Assembly: GCF_014640975.1 (NCBI RefSeq)
Contig: NZ_BMHO01000001.1
Location: forward strand, 1,126,166-1,190,165
Length of the DNA stretch: 64,000 nucleotides
From: Microbacterium faecale
GTDB lineage: Bacteria; Actinomycetota; Actinomycetes; Actinomycetales; Microbacteriaceae
Direction of reading: 5' to 3'
Shown here: positions 8,794 to 17,154 of the stretch, one piece after another
Layout: the number at the start of each line of letters is the position of its first letter
How positions within the stretch are numbered: position 1 is the first letter of the stretch
Position numbers and translations under genes: made by a program
Notes under the pieces: model-generated
Databases searched by the model: none
Seen by the model: only the letters and a program-made list of their open reading frames with translations
What the model was told of the DNA's origin: nothing

Positions 8794-8827
8794 ATGACAC
8801 AAATGCACCCAAACGTCGCCGTTTGGA
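8794..8827. repeat. Palindrome C, left arm, centre and target-site copy (split by the IS)
   Basis: The left arm (8794-8815, starting ATGACACAAATGC), a TCGC centre and the first 8 bases of the right arm (CGTTTGGA, 8820-8827) stand before the IS. Joined to 10252-10273, they restore a 48-bp palindrome with 18 of 22 arm positions paired. CGTTTGGA is duplicated on the far side of the IS, as expected for ISL3 transposition. Confidence 0.85.
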
Positions 8828-10251
8828 GGCTCATCGCATTCCAGAGTGTAGGTGGGGTCTGAATCCTCCGGACTCGAGCAGCGATCTGGCGATGTAGTTC
8901 GTGAGGTTGCGGAAGCCGAGGGCGGATCCGCGGAGGTGTTCGAGGCGGCCGTTGATGGCCTCGGTCGGTCCGTTGCTGGTCCCGGGGCGGTCGAAGAACG
9001 CGAGGATGTCGGCGGCCCGCTTCTTCAGTGTCCGGCCGAGCTTGCGGAGTTCGACCAAGCGGGCCGGGACGCCGGTGGCGACGGCGTCGATGACCGCCTG
9101 CATGGCCTGCTTCCCGAGCTTCTTGTCGGGTTCCCGGTAAGCGGCGATCATGCGCTGGTAGATGCCCCAGGTCGCTTCGACCTCGACATGCTGCTCGTCG
9201 GCGAACAGCACCTGGATTCGCGTGACCTGCTTCTCGGTGAGGAGGGCATCACCGGTGTGCAGGGTGCGGCGGGCTTTGTAGAGCGGGTCGTTCTTCATCC
9301 CGCGCCTGCCGTGGAGGTCCTGCTGGACGCGCCGCCGGCAGACGTCGAGCGCGTCGCCGGCGAGGCGGACGACATGGAACGGGTCCATCACCGCGACCGC
9401 TTTCGGGAGCTCTTCGGCGGCGGCGGTCTTGAATCCGGTGAACCCGTCCATCGCGACGACCTCGATCCCGTCCCGCCACGACTTCGGGCGTCCCGCGAGC
9501 CAGTCCTCGAACACGGCCTTCGATCGCCCCTCAACCATGTCCAACAAGCGTGCGGGGCCGATCTTGTCGCGGTTCGGGGTGAGGTCGATGATCACGGTGA
9601 CGTATTTGTCGCCGAACCTTGTGTGCCGCCAGACATGCTCGTCGACACCGATCACCCGGACCCCGTCGAACCGGTGGGAGTTGTTGATCAGGCGTCGGCG
9701 GCCCTCGGCGAGGACCGCGCTGTTCGCGGTGTGCCAAGACACCCCCAGCCCTGCCGCGACGCGGGTCACGGTGAGATGGTCGACGACGATCCCGGCGAGA
9801 GCCCATCCCAGTCCACCGCGGGAGATCTTCGCCCGAGACGGCGCAGCCCTCGTGGTGTCTTCCCGCCAAGTCCGCCGGCAGTGATCACACCGGAACCGGC
9901 GCACCCGGAGCAGGAGCGTCGTGGGCCGGTGGCCGAACGGCGCGTGCGCGAGCCGCCGGACGACCGTGTCCCGGACCACCCCTTCGGCACCGCATTTCCG
10001 GCACCACGGGTCCGGCTCGGCGACGCGGCACTCGATCACCGCGCGCTCAGGCTCGAGTCGTTGGCCGACGGCTTGAAGGCCGAGTTCGTCGAGGCGGCAG
10101 AAAGTGGTCAGGCACGGTGCGGCGAAGGTAGCGTTGAACAACGTCGAGGTCTTTCAGATGGACAGCTTAGGAACTTCCATCCTGGAAGACCTCGACACCT
10201 ATCCGGCGATCGCCGCGCGGCCCCGACCTACACTCTCAACTGCGAAGAGCC
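8828..10251 (-). mobile_element. ISL3-family insertion sequence, apparently complete
   Basis: The 1,424-bp element has 23-bp terminal inverted repeats (8828-8850 and 10229-10251, 19 of 23 matching, outer bases GGCTC and inner AGAGTGTA). It is flanked by an 8-bp direct repeat CGTTTGGA (8820-8827 and 10252-10259). One transposase gene fills it. Repeat length and 8-bp duplication match the ISL3 family. The insertion point is the start of the right arm of a palindrome. Confidence 0.93.
8831..10141 (-). CDS. tnpA: ISL3-family transposase
   Basis: The 436-residue product has an N-terminal zinc-finger region (CRKCGAEG and CDHC), a helix-turn-helix (VTRVAAGLGVSWHTANSAVL) and a DDE_Tnp_ISL3 catalytic domain: Asp in VIGVDEHVWR, Asp in VVAMDGFTGF, and Glu in GPTEAINGRLEHLRG. 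Length is normal and no frameshift is seen, so it is probably active. The start chosen is TTG at 10141. The stop lies inside the left terminal repeat. Confidence 0.94.
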   Translation of the reverse strand: MFNATFAAPCLTTFCRLDELGLQAVGQRLEPERAVIECRVAEPDPWCRKCGAEGVVRDTVVRRLAHAPFGHRPTTLLLRVRRFRCDHCRRTWREDTTRAAPSRAKISRGGLGWALAGIVVDHLTVTRVAAGLGVSWHTANSAVLAEGRRRLINNSHRFDGVRVIGVDEHVWRHTRFGDKYVTVIIDLTPNRDKIGPARLLDMVEGRSKAVFEDWLAGRPKSWRDGIEVVAMDGFTGFKTAAAEELPKAVAVMDPFHVVRLAGDALDVCRRRVQQDLHGRRGMKNDPLYKARRTLHTGDALLTEKQVTRIQVLFADEQHVEVEATWGIYQRMIAAYREPDKKLGKQAMQAVIDAVATGVPARLVELRKLGRTLKKRAADILAFFDRPGTSNGPTEAINGRLEHLRGSALGFRNLTNYIARSLLESGGFRPHLHSGMR

Positions 10252-10273
10252 CGTTTGGAGCCATATGTGTCAT
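10252..10273. repeat. Palindrome C, right arm (split by the IS)
   Basis: CGTTTGGAGCC...TGTGTCAT is the right arm of the palindrome whose left arm is at 8794-8815. Its first 8 bases are the second copy of the IS target duplication. Confidence 0.85.
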
Positions 10274-10311
10274 GTTCGCGCCGGCGGCCGCACCACATGC
10301 CCCTACACGAG

Positions 10312-10333
10312 CGTTTCGAGCCATTTGCGTCAG
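10312..10333. repeat. Orphan half-palindrome arm
   Basis: CGTTTCGAGCCATTTGCGTC closely matches the right arm of the palindrome at 61388-61408 but has no left partner here. It is probably a decayed copy. Confidence 0.5.
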
Positions 10334-10349
10334 GTGAGGGCAACGCAAA

Positions 10350-10375
10350 GGGCCCGGATCCAAGGATCCGGGCCC
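10350..10375 (-). terminator. Terminator of tRNA-Tyr
   Basis: A perfect 12-bp stem (GGGCCCGGATCC at 10350-10361 with 10364-10375) with an AA loop lies directly downstream of the minus-strand tRNA and is followed by CTTTGCG on that strand. Confidence 0.7.
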
Positions 10376-10377
10376 GC

Positions 10378-10462
10378 TGGTGGCGAGTAGAAGATTCGAA
10401 CTTCTGAAGCATTCCGCGGCTGATTTACAGTCAGCTCCCTTTGGCCGCTCGGGCAACTCGCC
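10378..10462 (-). tRNA. tRNA-Tyr: tRNA-Tyr (GUA)
   Basis: On the minus strand the acceptor GGCGAGT pairs with ACTCGCC, followed by A and an encoded CCA. The anticodon loop CTGTAAA gives GUA, and a long variable arm is present, as expected for tRNA-Tyr. Length is 85 nt with CCA. Confidence 0.95.
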
Positions 10463-10638
10463 GAAGCGCGCCCGCCCGACTTGTACAGCCGACCGGAGGC
10501 GCAAGCAATTATCTTACGCGCTGTCGCCCGCTGATGAAAATCCTTCCGTCCGGGCGTGCCCCATTGTCCACAGGAGCGGCGCGTGACTCCGGCAGACGGG
10601 GGTCGGTGCAAGAATGGCCACAACAGGGAGGGGATCTC

Positions 10639-11700
10639 ATGTCGGCATCGAATCCGTATCCGGGGCAGCCCGTCGCATCCGAAGATCGCAACGAGGGGAT
10701 GCCGCCGCTGCTGCGGGGCGCGATGTGGGTCGCGATCTGCGCACTCATCGCGGCCGCGGTGCTGTGCGTCATCTGGGTCTTGCTCTCCCCAGAGGGGGAT
10801 GTCATTCCTAAGGCGTTCCTGACGATCCTCCTCCTGGCGGGGTTCGCAGGCGTCGCACTCCTCGACGCACATCTTGCCTCCGGACGCGCCGGCTGGGTCG
10901 TCCCGGCGAGCATGGCCGCGTGGGTCGTCGCGCTGCTGTGCGGCCTGACGCTGGTCTGGTTGCCGAATGAGGACTATTTCGCGCCGTTCAAGGTGTGGAA
11001 CTTCATCCTCATCGTCGGATTCCTGCAGCTCGTCGTGCTGCACCAGCGGCTGTTCTGGCGCGCTCACAAGCGGTACGTCACCGGGTTCACTCGCACGCTG
11101 GCGATCGTGACGACCGTCTGCGTCCTCGCGCTGCTCGGAATGGCGCTGGTGCCGCTGACGGCCATGGACCTCATCGACTTCCCGGATCTGTACGGCCGGA
11201 TCATGGTCGCGCTCGCGATCCTGGGCGCGGTCGGCACGGCGCTGATCCCGCTGATCACGGCGATGTTCGGTCCGAAGAAGCAGCGCCCTGCGTCGGGCCA
11301 GCTGCCGTGGCCCACCTACGCGGATGGTCGCACGCCGTTGCCGATGCTCTCGAACGGTCAGCCCGACTTCGCGGCGCAGCAGACCGGGGTCCCGTCTCCA
11401 GGCTCCCAGTCGTTCGGACCGCCGCCGCAACACACGCCGAACCCGGCCGCCGCGTATCCGAACGTCGCCCCTGCGCAGCCGTACGCTCCGGCTCCGCAGC
11501 AGGATCCGATGCAACAGCAGTACCGGGGCGCGCAGCAGTACCCGGCCGCGCAACAGCCGTACCCCGGCGATCAGCAACAGACCGCGCAACAGCGGGCAGC
11601 GCCGCAGCAGAATCCGCCCACGCAGCCGTACTCGGACGCCCAGCAGCCGTACCCGCCCGTGCCGCCCGAGCCGCCGCGCCGCCCGGCTCCGCCGCAGTAG
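10639..11700 (+). CDS. Membrane protein with Pro/Gln-rich tail, function unknown
   Basis: The 353-residue product has about six hydrophobic segments between residues 25 and 215 (AMWVAICALIAAAVLCVIWV is the first). A tail of about 130 residues follows, rich in Pro, Gln, Ala and Tyr (QQPYPG- and PPEPPRRPAPP-type runs), probably cytoplasmic and disordered. The start is ATG at 10639 after AGGGAGGGG. I do not recognise a family. It stands between tRNA-Tyr and the inositol-phosphatase gene, in the same direction as the latter. Confidence 0.8.
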   Translation: MSASNPYPGQPVASEDRNEGMPPLLRGAMWVAICALIAAAVLCVIWVLLSPEGDVIPKAFLTILLLAGFAGVALLDAHLASGRAGWVVPASMAAWVVALLCGLTLVWLPNEDYFAPFKVWNFILIVGFLQLVVLHQRLFWRAHKRYVTGFTRTLAIVTTVCVLALLGMALVPLTAMDLIDFPDLYGRIMVALAILGAVGTALIPLITAMFGPKKQRPASGQLPWPTYADGRTPLPMLSNGQPDFAAQQTGVPSPGSQSFGPPPQHTPNPAAAYPNVAPAQPYAPAPQQDPMQQQYRGAQQYPAAQQPYPGDQQQTAQQRAAPQQNPPTQPYSDAQQPYPPVPPEPPRRPAPPQ

Positions 11701-11779
11701 AATCGGCCGGCGCCGCGACGAGCGTGTCGACCACCCCACACGGGCCGCCCGGCCGTCCGCGCCAGCGTACGGTGGGGGT

Positions 11780-12577
11780 ATGAGCGAACAACTGCGTGAC
11801 CTCGCCCGCGACATCGCCACGGAGGCCGGGGATCTCGCCCGCCGCCGTCGCGCGGAGGGGGTGCGGCTCGCCGCGACGAAATCGACGCTCGCCGACATCG
11901 TGACCGAGGCTGACCGCGAGGTCGAGGACCTGATCCGCGCTCGCCTGGCGGCGGAGCGCCCGGGCGACGGCTTCCTCGGCGAGGAGTCCGGCCACGAGGC
12001 CGGCACCACGGACGTGACGTGGGTCGTGGATCCGATCGACGGCACCGTCAACTACGCCGCCGGCATCCCGAGCTACTCGGTGAGCATCGCGGCCGTGCAG
12101 GGCGGATCCGAGTTCCCCGGCTGGCAGGCGCTCGCCGCAGTCGTGTATGGACCCGCGCTGGGGGAGCGGTTCGTCGCCTCCCACGGTGGCGGCTCCTTCC
12201 TCGAGCAAGAGACCGGATCCGTGCGGCTCGCCATCTCGCGCGATTTCCCGGCGGGCGCGTTGCTGGCGACCGGCTTCGGTTACGACCCGCGCACGCACGC
12301 GGGCGACATCGAGACGATCCAACGGGTGATGCCGGTGGCGCGCGACGTGCGTCGCATCGGATCCGCCGCCCTCGATCTCGCGTACGTTTCGGCCGGGCGT
12401 ATGGACGGTTTTTTCGAGCGCGGCCTGAAGCCGTGGGACCTTGCGGCCGGTGCGCTGCTCATCGAAGAAGCGGGCGGATCCGTGCAGCTGTTGCCCGCCG
12501 ACGACTTCGGTCGGCAGATGCTCGTAGCGGGTGACGCGCAACTCGTCGAACGGATCGCGACGCGCGTGCGTGCCTGA
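11780..12577 (+). CDS. Inositol monophosphatase-family phosphatase
   Basis: The 265-residue product has all metal-binding motifs of the lithium-sensitive phosphatase family: GEESG (around residue 70), DPIDGT (around 90) and the C-terminal PWDLAAGALLIEEAGG. Substrates in the family include inositol-1-phosphate, histidinol phosphate, fructose-1,6-bisphosphate and PAP; the sequence does not decide which applies. The start is ATG at 11780 after GGTGGGGG. Confidence 0.9.
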   Translation: MSEQLRDLARDIATEAGDLARRRRAEGVRLAATKSTLADIVTEADREVEDLIRARLAAERPGDGFLGEESGHEAGTTDVTWVVDPIDGTVNYAAGIPSYSVSIAAVQGGSEFPGWQALAAVVYGPALGERFVASHGGGSFLEQETGSVRLAISRDFPAGALLATGFGYDPRTHAGDIETIQRVMPVARDVRRIGSAALDLAYVSAGRMDGFFERGLKPWDLAAGALLIEEAGGSVQLLPADDFGRQMLVAGDAQLVERIATRVRA

Positions 12578-12602
12578 TTGGAATCTTCAGAAAAGTTCGC
12601 GT

Positions 12603-12627
12603 AAGGTAGTTACCTGTTCGTTACCTT
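12603..12627. promoter_or_regulatory. Repeat motif upstream of the M23 peptidase gene
   Basis: AAGGTA...TACCTT forms an inverted repeat, and GTTACCT occurs twice with an 11-bp period (about one helical turn). It lies about 70 bp before the proposed start and could be an operator. No regulator is assigned. Confidence 0.3.
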
Positions 12628-12698
12628 GCTCCCCCGCGAGGTCAACATCACCCGAATTCGTCACTCCGCCCTGGAGTGCAGAACGAAAGTGTGCCCGT

Positions 12699-13847
12699 TT
12701 GACCGCTGAACGCCCCGCGCCCGACGCCGCGTCTACACGCCGCTCGCGCCGAGCCGCCGCAACGGCAGGGGTGTCCAGCGACTCCGCACGCCCGATGACG
12801 CGACGTGAGCGCCGGATGCGCGAGCAGGAGTCCGCCGCCGTCACGAACGAGTCCGCCGCCACGACCGCGTCCGTGCCGAGGGCACCGAAGTCCGCGACCG
12901 CGGCCGCCGATGATTTCGCCGCGGCCGCCGCGGCCCTCAACTTCACGGGGGAGCGCGCGAAGGCCCACGCGGAGCCCGAATCCGAGACTCCCCACGCGTC
13001 GTCGCGCCAAGAGGCCCGGCGCGTGTCGACGCCGCAGCGCACGCTCAACACTCCGTTCCGCAAGTTCGCAGCCGCGACCGGATCCATTGCCGCCGTCGGC
13101 GCGATCGCCCTCCTCGCCGTCGGTGTCTCGCTTCCGCTCGCTGCTCCGTCGGCGGTTCCCGCCGTCGTCGCAGACGCAGCTGGCGGCGTCGCCAAGACGC
13201 CCGTCGCGGCAGACCCCGCCGAGGCCGAGTTGCAGGGCTACGTGGCTGGCGACGACATCGAGACCGCTCCGCTCGAGCGCGTCGAGGGCTACGAGGCGTC
13301 GACCTTCTCGGACATCGCGGCCGTCAGTGGCATCAGCACCTCCGGCGCCTTCTTCGACAACGACCCGACCGCAGACATCCAGTGGCCGTTCGCCGTCGGC
13401 ACGAGCATGAGCTCGCCGTTCGGGTACCGCTGGGGCCGTCTCCACGAGGGCGTCGACTTCACGCCCGGTGACGGAGCGCCCATCCAGGCGATCGCTGACG
13501 GCGTCGTGCGCACCGCGTCCGAAGCGGGCGGTGCCTACGGCGTGAACGTCTACATCGACCACGTGATCGACGGCGAGCTCGTCACGAGCCACTACGCGCA
13601 CATGCAGTACGGATCCCTCGAGGTCGTCAGCGGGCAGCGCGTCGAAGTCGGCGACACCCTCGGAAAGACCGGCAACACGGGTCGTTCCTACGGCTCGCAC
13701 CTGCACTTCGAGATTCGTTACAACGACACGGCGATTGATCCGCTGCCGTGGCTTCGCGAGCACGCGAACCGCCACTATTCGGATGATGAGAAGGCCGCGG
13801 TCGCGGGCCTCGAGACCGACATGCTCGGGCAGGGCGCAGCGGAGTGA
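12699..13847 (+). CDS. Secreted M23-family (LytM-type) peptidase
   Basis: The 382-residue product has a roughly 110-residue N-terminal region rich in Arg, Ala and Ser, then a membrane segment (IAAVGAIALLAVGVSLPLAA). The M23 domain is C-terminal: the zinc motif HEGVDF (H...D) and HLHFEI are present, plus GYRWGRLH. Such enzymes cut peptidoglycan cross-bridges, or bind them if degenerate; here the ligands are intact. The start is uncertain. TTG at 12699 was chosen, but the frame is open further upstream. Two tRNAs follow. Confidence 0.85.
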   Translation: MTAERPAPDAASTRRSRRAAATAGVSSDSARPMTRRERRMREQESAAVTNESAATTASVPRAPKSATAAADDFAAAAAALNFTGERAKAHAEPESETPHASSRQEARRVSTPQRTLNTPFRKFAAATGSIAAVGAIALLAVGVSLPLAAPSAVPAVVADAAGGVAKTPVAADPAEAELQGYVAGDDIETAPLERVEGYEASTFSDIAAVSGISTSGAFFDNDPTADIQWPFAVGTSMSSPFGYRWGRLHEGVDFTPGDGAPIQAIADGVVRTASEAGGAYGVNVYIDHVIDGELVTSHYAHMQYGSLEVVSGQRVEVGDTLGKTGNTGRSYGSHLHFEIRYNDTAIDPLPWLREHANRHYSDDEKAAVAGLETDMLGQGAAE

Positions 13848-13931
13848 CGTCCGCAACGCCCGGCGTCTGCTGATTCGAGGATCGGTACGCGCTTTGTTAT
13901 GATTTTCTGGTTGCCCACATGTGGGTAGCAC

Positions 13932-14003
<72 letters not shown>

Positions 14004-14026
14004 CGTTGCATCGAAAGGTGTTTCGC

Positions 14027-14100
14027 GGCAGGGTAGCTCAGTTGGTGAGAGCGCACGACTCATAATCGTGAGGTCGCGGGTTCAAGCCCCGCTCCTGCTA
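14027..14100 (+). tRNA. tRNA-Met: tRNA-Met (CAU), elongator
   Basis: The anticodon arm CACGA-CTCATAA-TCGTG gives CAU. The acceptor pairs GGCAGGG with TCCTGCT, using G-U at both ends. A lysidine-modified tRNA-Ile would also read CAU in DNA; the position directly after tRNA-Thr fits elongator Met better. Confidence 0.88.
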
Positions 14101-14103
14101 CAG

Positions 14104-14151
14104 GAAGCCACTTCGTGACCCCTTATCTGATGAGGGGTTCCCGGTGGCTTC
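14104..14151. terminator. Nested hairpin after the tRNA pair, overlapping the DUF1611 gene end
   Basis: The outer stem GAAGCCAC (14104-14111 with 14144-14151) encloses an inner stem ACCCCT/AGGGGT (14118-14123 with 14133-14138). It can terminate the tRNAs and, read from the other strand, the convergent DUF1611 gene, whose last codons lie inside it. Confidence 0.5.
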
Positions 14152-15304
14152 TGTCGTCTCCGACCGCGGGCCTGTTCCCGATCTCCGGGAACGCGCCCAG
14201 CACCATGTCGACCAGGTGATCGAGCGGCCGCGTGAGCGGATCCGTCGCGGGGATGCCGTGCTCAAGCTCGATCTCATCGATCGCCAGGCCGAGCTCGGAG
14301 TCGGTCATGTGCTCGTGGTTGACGGTGACGCCGATCACCCGCGTGTCCGCGAATGCCTCGATCAGCGCGATCTCGCTGGTCAGCGTGGGCATCGTCACCA
14401 TGGGGAAGTCCCCGAGCACGCGTCTGCCCGGCGCGTGCTGAACCACCACGCCGACAGGCCGACTACCGCGCAGGATGTGGGCCGACGTCAGGTACGCGGG
14501 ATGGCTCAGAGCGCCCTGACCCTCCACGATGATGACGTCCGGATCCTCGCCCTCGAACGCGGCGACGACCTGGTTCTCGACCTCACCGGAGCAGAACTGG
14601 GGTACGAGCGCATCGAGCGCCACTCCGTATCGTCCTCCCTGGATGAGCGTCGTCTGCCCGGTACCGACCATGACCGCCCGGATGCCGCGATCGTTCAGCG
14701 CCTGCACCAGCAGGGTCGACGTCGTGCGCTTGCCGATGGCGCCGTCCGTGCCGAGTACGGCGATGCGCGGACACGTGACATCGAAGATCCGCCCCGAGAA
14801 GAGGTGGAGGTCCTTCTTCTCGCGCGGACGTCTGATGTCGGTGATCGTGACACCGGCGAGGATGCTCGCGGCCGCAAACTCCACGTCGTCTTCGAGGAAC
14901 TCGTGCAGGCCGTTGATGATGTGCATGCCGCGGGCGATGCCGTCGAGCAGCACGATGCGCTGCTCTGACGAGAGCAGACCGTCGGCGGGCGCGACGCCGC
15001 AGATCAGATAGTCGGGAACGCGATGGGCGTGCGCGATGGCCTCATCGAGACTGGCCAGGATCGGAACCCCATTGGCAACCCCGTCGAGGTATTCGCCGGC
15101 GTCGAGACCAGCGTGGCGACTGTCGATCACGCTGAGGATCGAGTACTTCTCGGAGTGGCGTACGAGGCCGTTGGCCGTCTTGCCGTCCTGCTCACCGAAC
15201 TGGCCCTCGCAGTAGACGATCGCCGTGGATCCGATCGGAAGCGCGACATCGCGGTTCGGGACTGTCTCCGGATGCTGTGGGGTGGTGGGGGTATGCGAAT
15301 GCAC
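14123..15304 (-). CDS. DUF1611 (DgcN-like) P-loop protein
   Basis: The 393-residue product has a variable N-terminal domain and a C-terminal P-loop NTPase-like domain with Walker A GTDGAIGKRTT and DVIIVEGQGAL as the Walker B region. This is the DUF1611 family, which includes DgcN, described as an N-acetyltransferase of D-glutamate breakdown paired with an enolase-superfamily racemase. An enolase-superfamily gene is nearby (17996), but it has mandelate-racemase-type residues, so that pathway is not shown here. The start is GTG at 15304 with GAGGAG upstream; a longer frame exists but has no good ribosome-binding site. Confidence 0.8.
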   Translation of the reverse strand: MHSHTPTTPQHPETVPNRDVALPIGSTAIVYCEGQFGEQDGKTANGLVRHSEKYSILSVIDSRHAGLDAGEYLDGVANGVPILASLDEAIAHAHRVPDYLICGVAPADGLLSSEQRIVLLDGIARGMHIINGLHEFLEDDVEFAAASILAGVTITDIRRPREKKDLHLFSGRIFDVTCPRIAVLGTDGAIGKRTTSTLLVQALNDRGIRAVMVGTGQTTLIQGGRYGVALDALVPQFCSGEVENQVVAAFEGEDPDVIIVEGQGALSHPAYLTSAHILRGSRPVGVVVQHAPGRRVLGDFPMVTMPTLTSEIALIEAFADTRVIGVTVNHEHMTDSELGLAIDEIELEHGIPATDPLTRPLDHLVDMVLGAFPEIGNRPAVGDDRSHREPLIR

Positions 15305-15475
15305 GGTTATCGTTCTCCTCAAGATCACACAGAGGAGGCGACGGAGTACGGAGAGCCCACGGGCCAATCGGCAGACGAGAAGTCTTCTCTGATTACCGGT
15401 CGAGTCCCGGCTCGCTGAGCATAACAGGAGGACATGCCAGCGCTCACAGACGGGGATCGCGCCCGCCCCGCGCCC

Positions 15476-16198
15476 TCACCCAACGAGCGCGACGACGCCT
15501 CGCGCGGTTGCCGCAAGGGCGCCGGCGAGGGCGAGGGCGAGCGCGAGTGTCTGGGCGCGCGACGGGCTCACGAAGCGATGCAGGACGGTTCCGACGAGCA
15601 ATCCGAGAAGGATGCACCCCACGGCCGCGCCGACGAGCGGGAGGGGCAGCGACATCTGCGGTTTGGCGGCCACCGACAGCACGTTGGTGACGAAGCCCAC
15701 CGCCTGCACCGTCGGCACGAACGCGCTCATCGGCATCTTCGTCGCGACGCCGTACATCGCGAGCGCGGGGCCGCCGACGCCTGCCGTGACGTTGCTGAAG
15801 CCCGAGACGGATCCCGCGAAGATCGCGCCGCCCGTCCCCCGGAAGACGCGCATCGGACGGCGTGTTAGGGCGAGCACGACGGCGACGGCCGTGAGGGCGC
15901 CGACGACGACGAGGAGCATGTCGCTGTCGAGCGTATGGACGACGACAGCGCCGATCGGCACCCCCGCGAGGATGCCGATCGCCAGCCACAGCACCGCTCG
16001 CCACCGCACGAGGCGGAACGTGCGGACGAGGACGAGCAATGCGATCAACGCCGACAGGATGTTCGCCAGAACGATCCCGTCGAACGGATTCAGCACGAGC
16101 ACGAGCAGCGGCCCGGACACGAGCGTGAAGCCGAGTCCGGTGACACGCTGCAGTGCGGCCCCGATCGTGACGGCGCAGAGCGCGAGGATCCAGGTCAC
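15476..16198 (-). CDS. TauE/SafE-family exporter
   Basis: The 240-residue membrane protein has about eight hydrophobic segments and the repeated glycine-rich motifs of the TauE/SafE family (GLGFTLVSGP and NVTAGVGGPALAMY). Family members export sulfite, sulfoacetate or other small organosulfonates and anions. It lies 15 bp downstream of the aldolase gene and is probably co-transcribed with it, so its substrate may be an end product of this catabolic cluster. The start is GTG at 16198. Confidence 0.85.
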   Translation of the reverse strand: MTWILALCAVTIGAALQRVTGLGFTLVSGPLLVLVLNPFDGIVLANILSALIALLVLVRTFRLVRWRAVLWLAIGILAGVPIGAVVVHTLDSDMLLVVVGALTAVAVVLALTRRPMRVFRGTGGAIFAGSVSGFSNVTAGVGGPALAMYGVATKMPMSAFVPTVQAVGFVTNVLSVAAKPQMSLPLPLVGAAVGCILLGLLVGTVLHRFVSPSRAQTLALALALAGALAATARGVVALVG

Positions 16199-16213
16199 GA
16201 TCGGGGCGTCGGC

Positions 16214-17077
16214 TCAGCGGCCGATGTTGTCGTCGACGATGTGCCCGAGGCGCTCGAGTCGTGGAATCGACGTGGTGCGCAGCTCATCATCGACGGACTC
16301 TGCGCCGAGCACCGATGCCCACACCGCACGCCCGGAGAGGAAGCCGGATGCTCCCGCGCGGCAAGCGATGCCCACAGCCTCTGGGAAGCGGTCCGCGTCA
16401 ACGCCCGACGAGAGGACGACCCAGGGGCCGTTGATGCTGTCGGTCAGCTCGCGGCACGCGTCGTGCACCCGCTCGTCGCTCTCGGCGCCCTTGAACGGCA
16501 CTTCCGCCTTGTAGATATCGGCTCCCAGGTCGCCGAGTTCCTTCGCGGCGGCGAGCACGCCCGCCTCGACGTCGGTCGGGGCGCCATCCCAGCGTCCACG
16601 CGAGACCGGTTCGATGATGGAGACGAGGTCGAGCTCGCGGCAGGCGGCGACGAAGCGTCGAACCTCGTCGATACGCTGCTGCGGATCCTGGTCCTCGCGC
16701 CACAGCACGAGCAGCTTGAGTGCTTTCGCCCCCTGGCTCTTCATGCGCTCGTAATCGAGCGACGTGTCGAACGTTGCCTCGCGCACGAACTCGCCGTTGC
16801 CGGCGACGAACCGGTCGGCTGCCGCAATGAGCGCGCAGGACGGGTCGACCGCTCCCTGCTCGACTGCGGCGTCCCATCCGAAATCGGTGTCGATCAGGAC
16901 GGCGGACGCGTACGGCGTGAGCGTGCGAGCCGCGGAGACCTTGAACTCTGTCATGTCGGCATCGCTGATGTCGGTCGAGCGCGCACGAGCCATCATGTCG
17001 CGCAGCGCCTCGCGCTGGTCGACGGCGAGCATCGCGAACCCGCCGGACGGCCGTGCGAGGAGAGTGGGATCAGACAT
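16214..17077 (-). CDS. Class I aldolase of the LacD/YihT type
   Basis: The 287-residue product (FAMLAVDQREALRDMM, then KLLVLWRED, IIEPVSRG and ADIYKAEVPFKG) belongs to the class I aldolases that include tagatose-1,6-bisphosphate aldolase (LacD) and 6-deoxy-6-sulfofructose-1-phosphate aldolase (YihT). The Schiff-base lysine is probably the one in YKAEVP. It would cleave a ketose 1-phosphate to DHAP plus an aldehyde. The start is ATG at 17077 with GGAGG at ideal spacing; the longer frame runs into the operator. It is transcribed divergently from the DeoR gene. Confidence 0.8.
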   Translation of the reverse strand: MSDPTLLARPSGGFAMLAVDQREALRDMMARARSTDISDADMTEFKVSAARTLTPYASAVLIDTDFGWDAAVEQGAVDPSCALIAAADRFVAGNGEFVREATFDTSLDYERMKSQGAKALKLLVLWREDQDPQQRIDEVRRFVAACRELDLVSIIEPVSRGRWDGAPTDVEAGVLAAAKELGDLGADIYKAEVPFKGAESDERVHDACRELTDSINGPWVVLSSGVDADRFPEAVGIACRAGASGFLSGRAVWASVLGAESVDDELRTTSIPRLERLGHIVDDNIGR

Positions 17078-17098
17078 GGAATTCCTCCGCAGATAAAT

Positions 17099-17125
17099 GT
17101 GCGAAATCAAACATTATGTTCGCAC
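17099..17125. promoter_or_regulatory. Operator between the aldolase and DeoR genes
   Basis: GTGCGAA-N13-TTCGCAC is a perfect 7-bp inverted repeat in the 77-bp gap between divergent starts (17077 minus, 17155 plus). The AT-rich core (ACATTATG) may hold a promoter -10. It is a good candidate for the DeoR-family site controlling both directions. Confidence 0.65.
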
Positions 17126-17154
17126 TGTATCAGAGGGTTGCTAGCATTCGGGGC

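Noticed and set aside
8852..10390. 512-residue open frame opposite the ISL3 transposase
   Set aside because: It runs antisense through the transposase and out of the IS into tRNA-Tyr. Long antisense frames are common in high-GC DNA.
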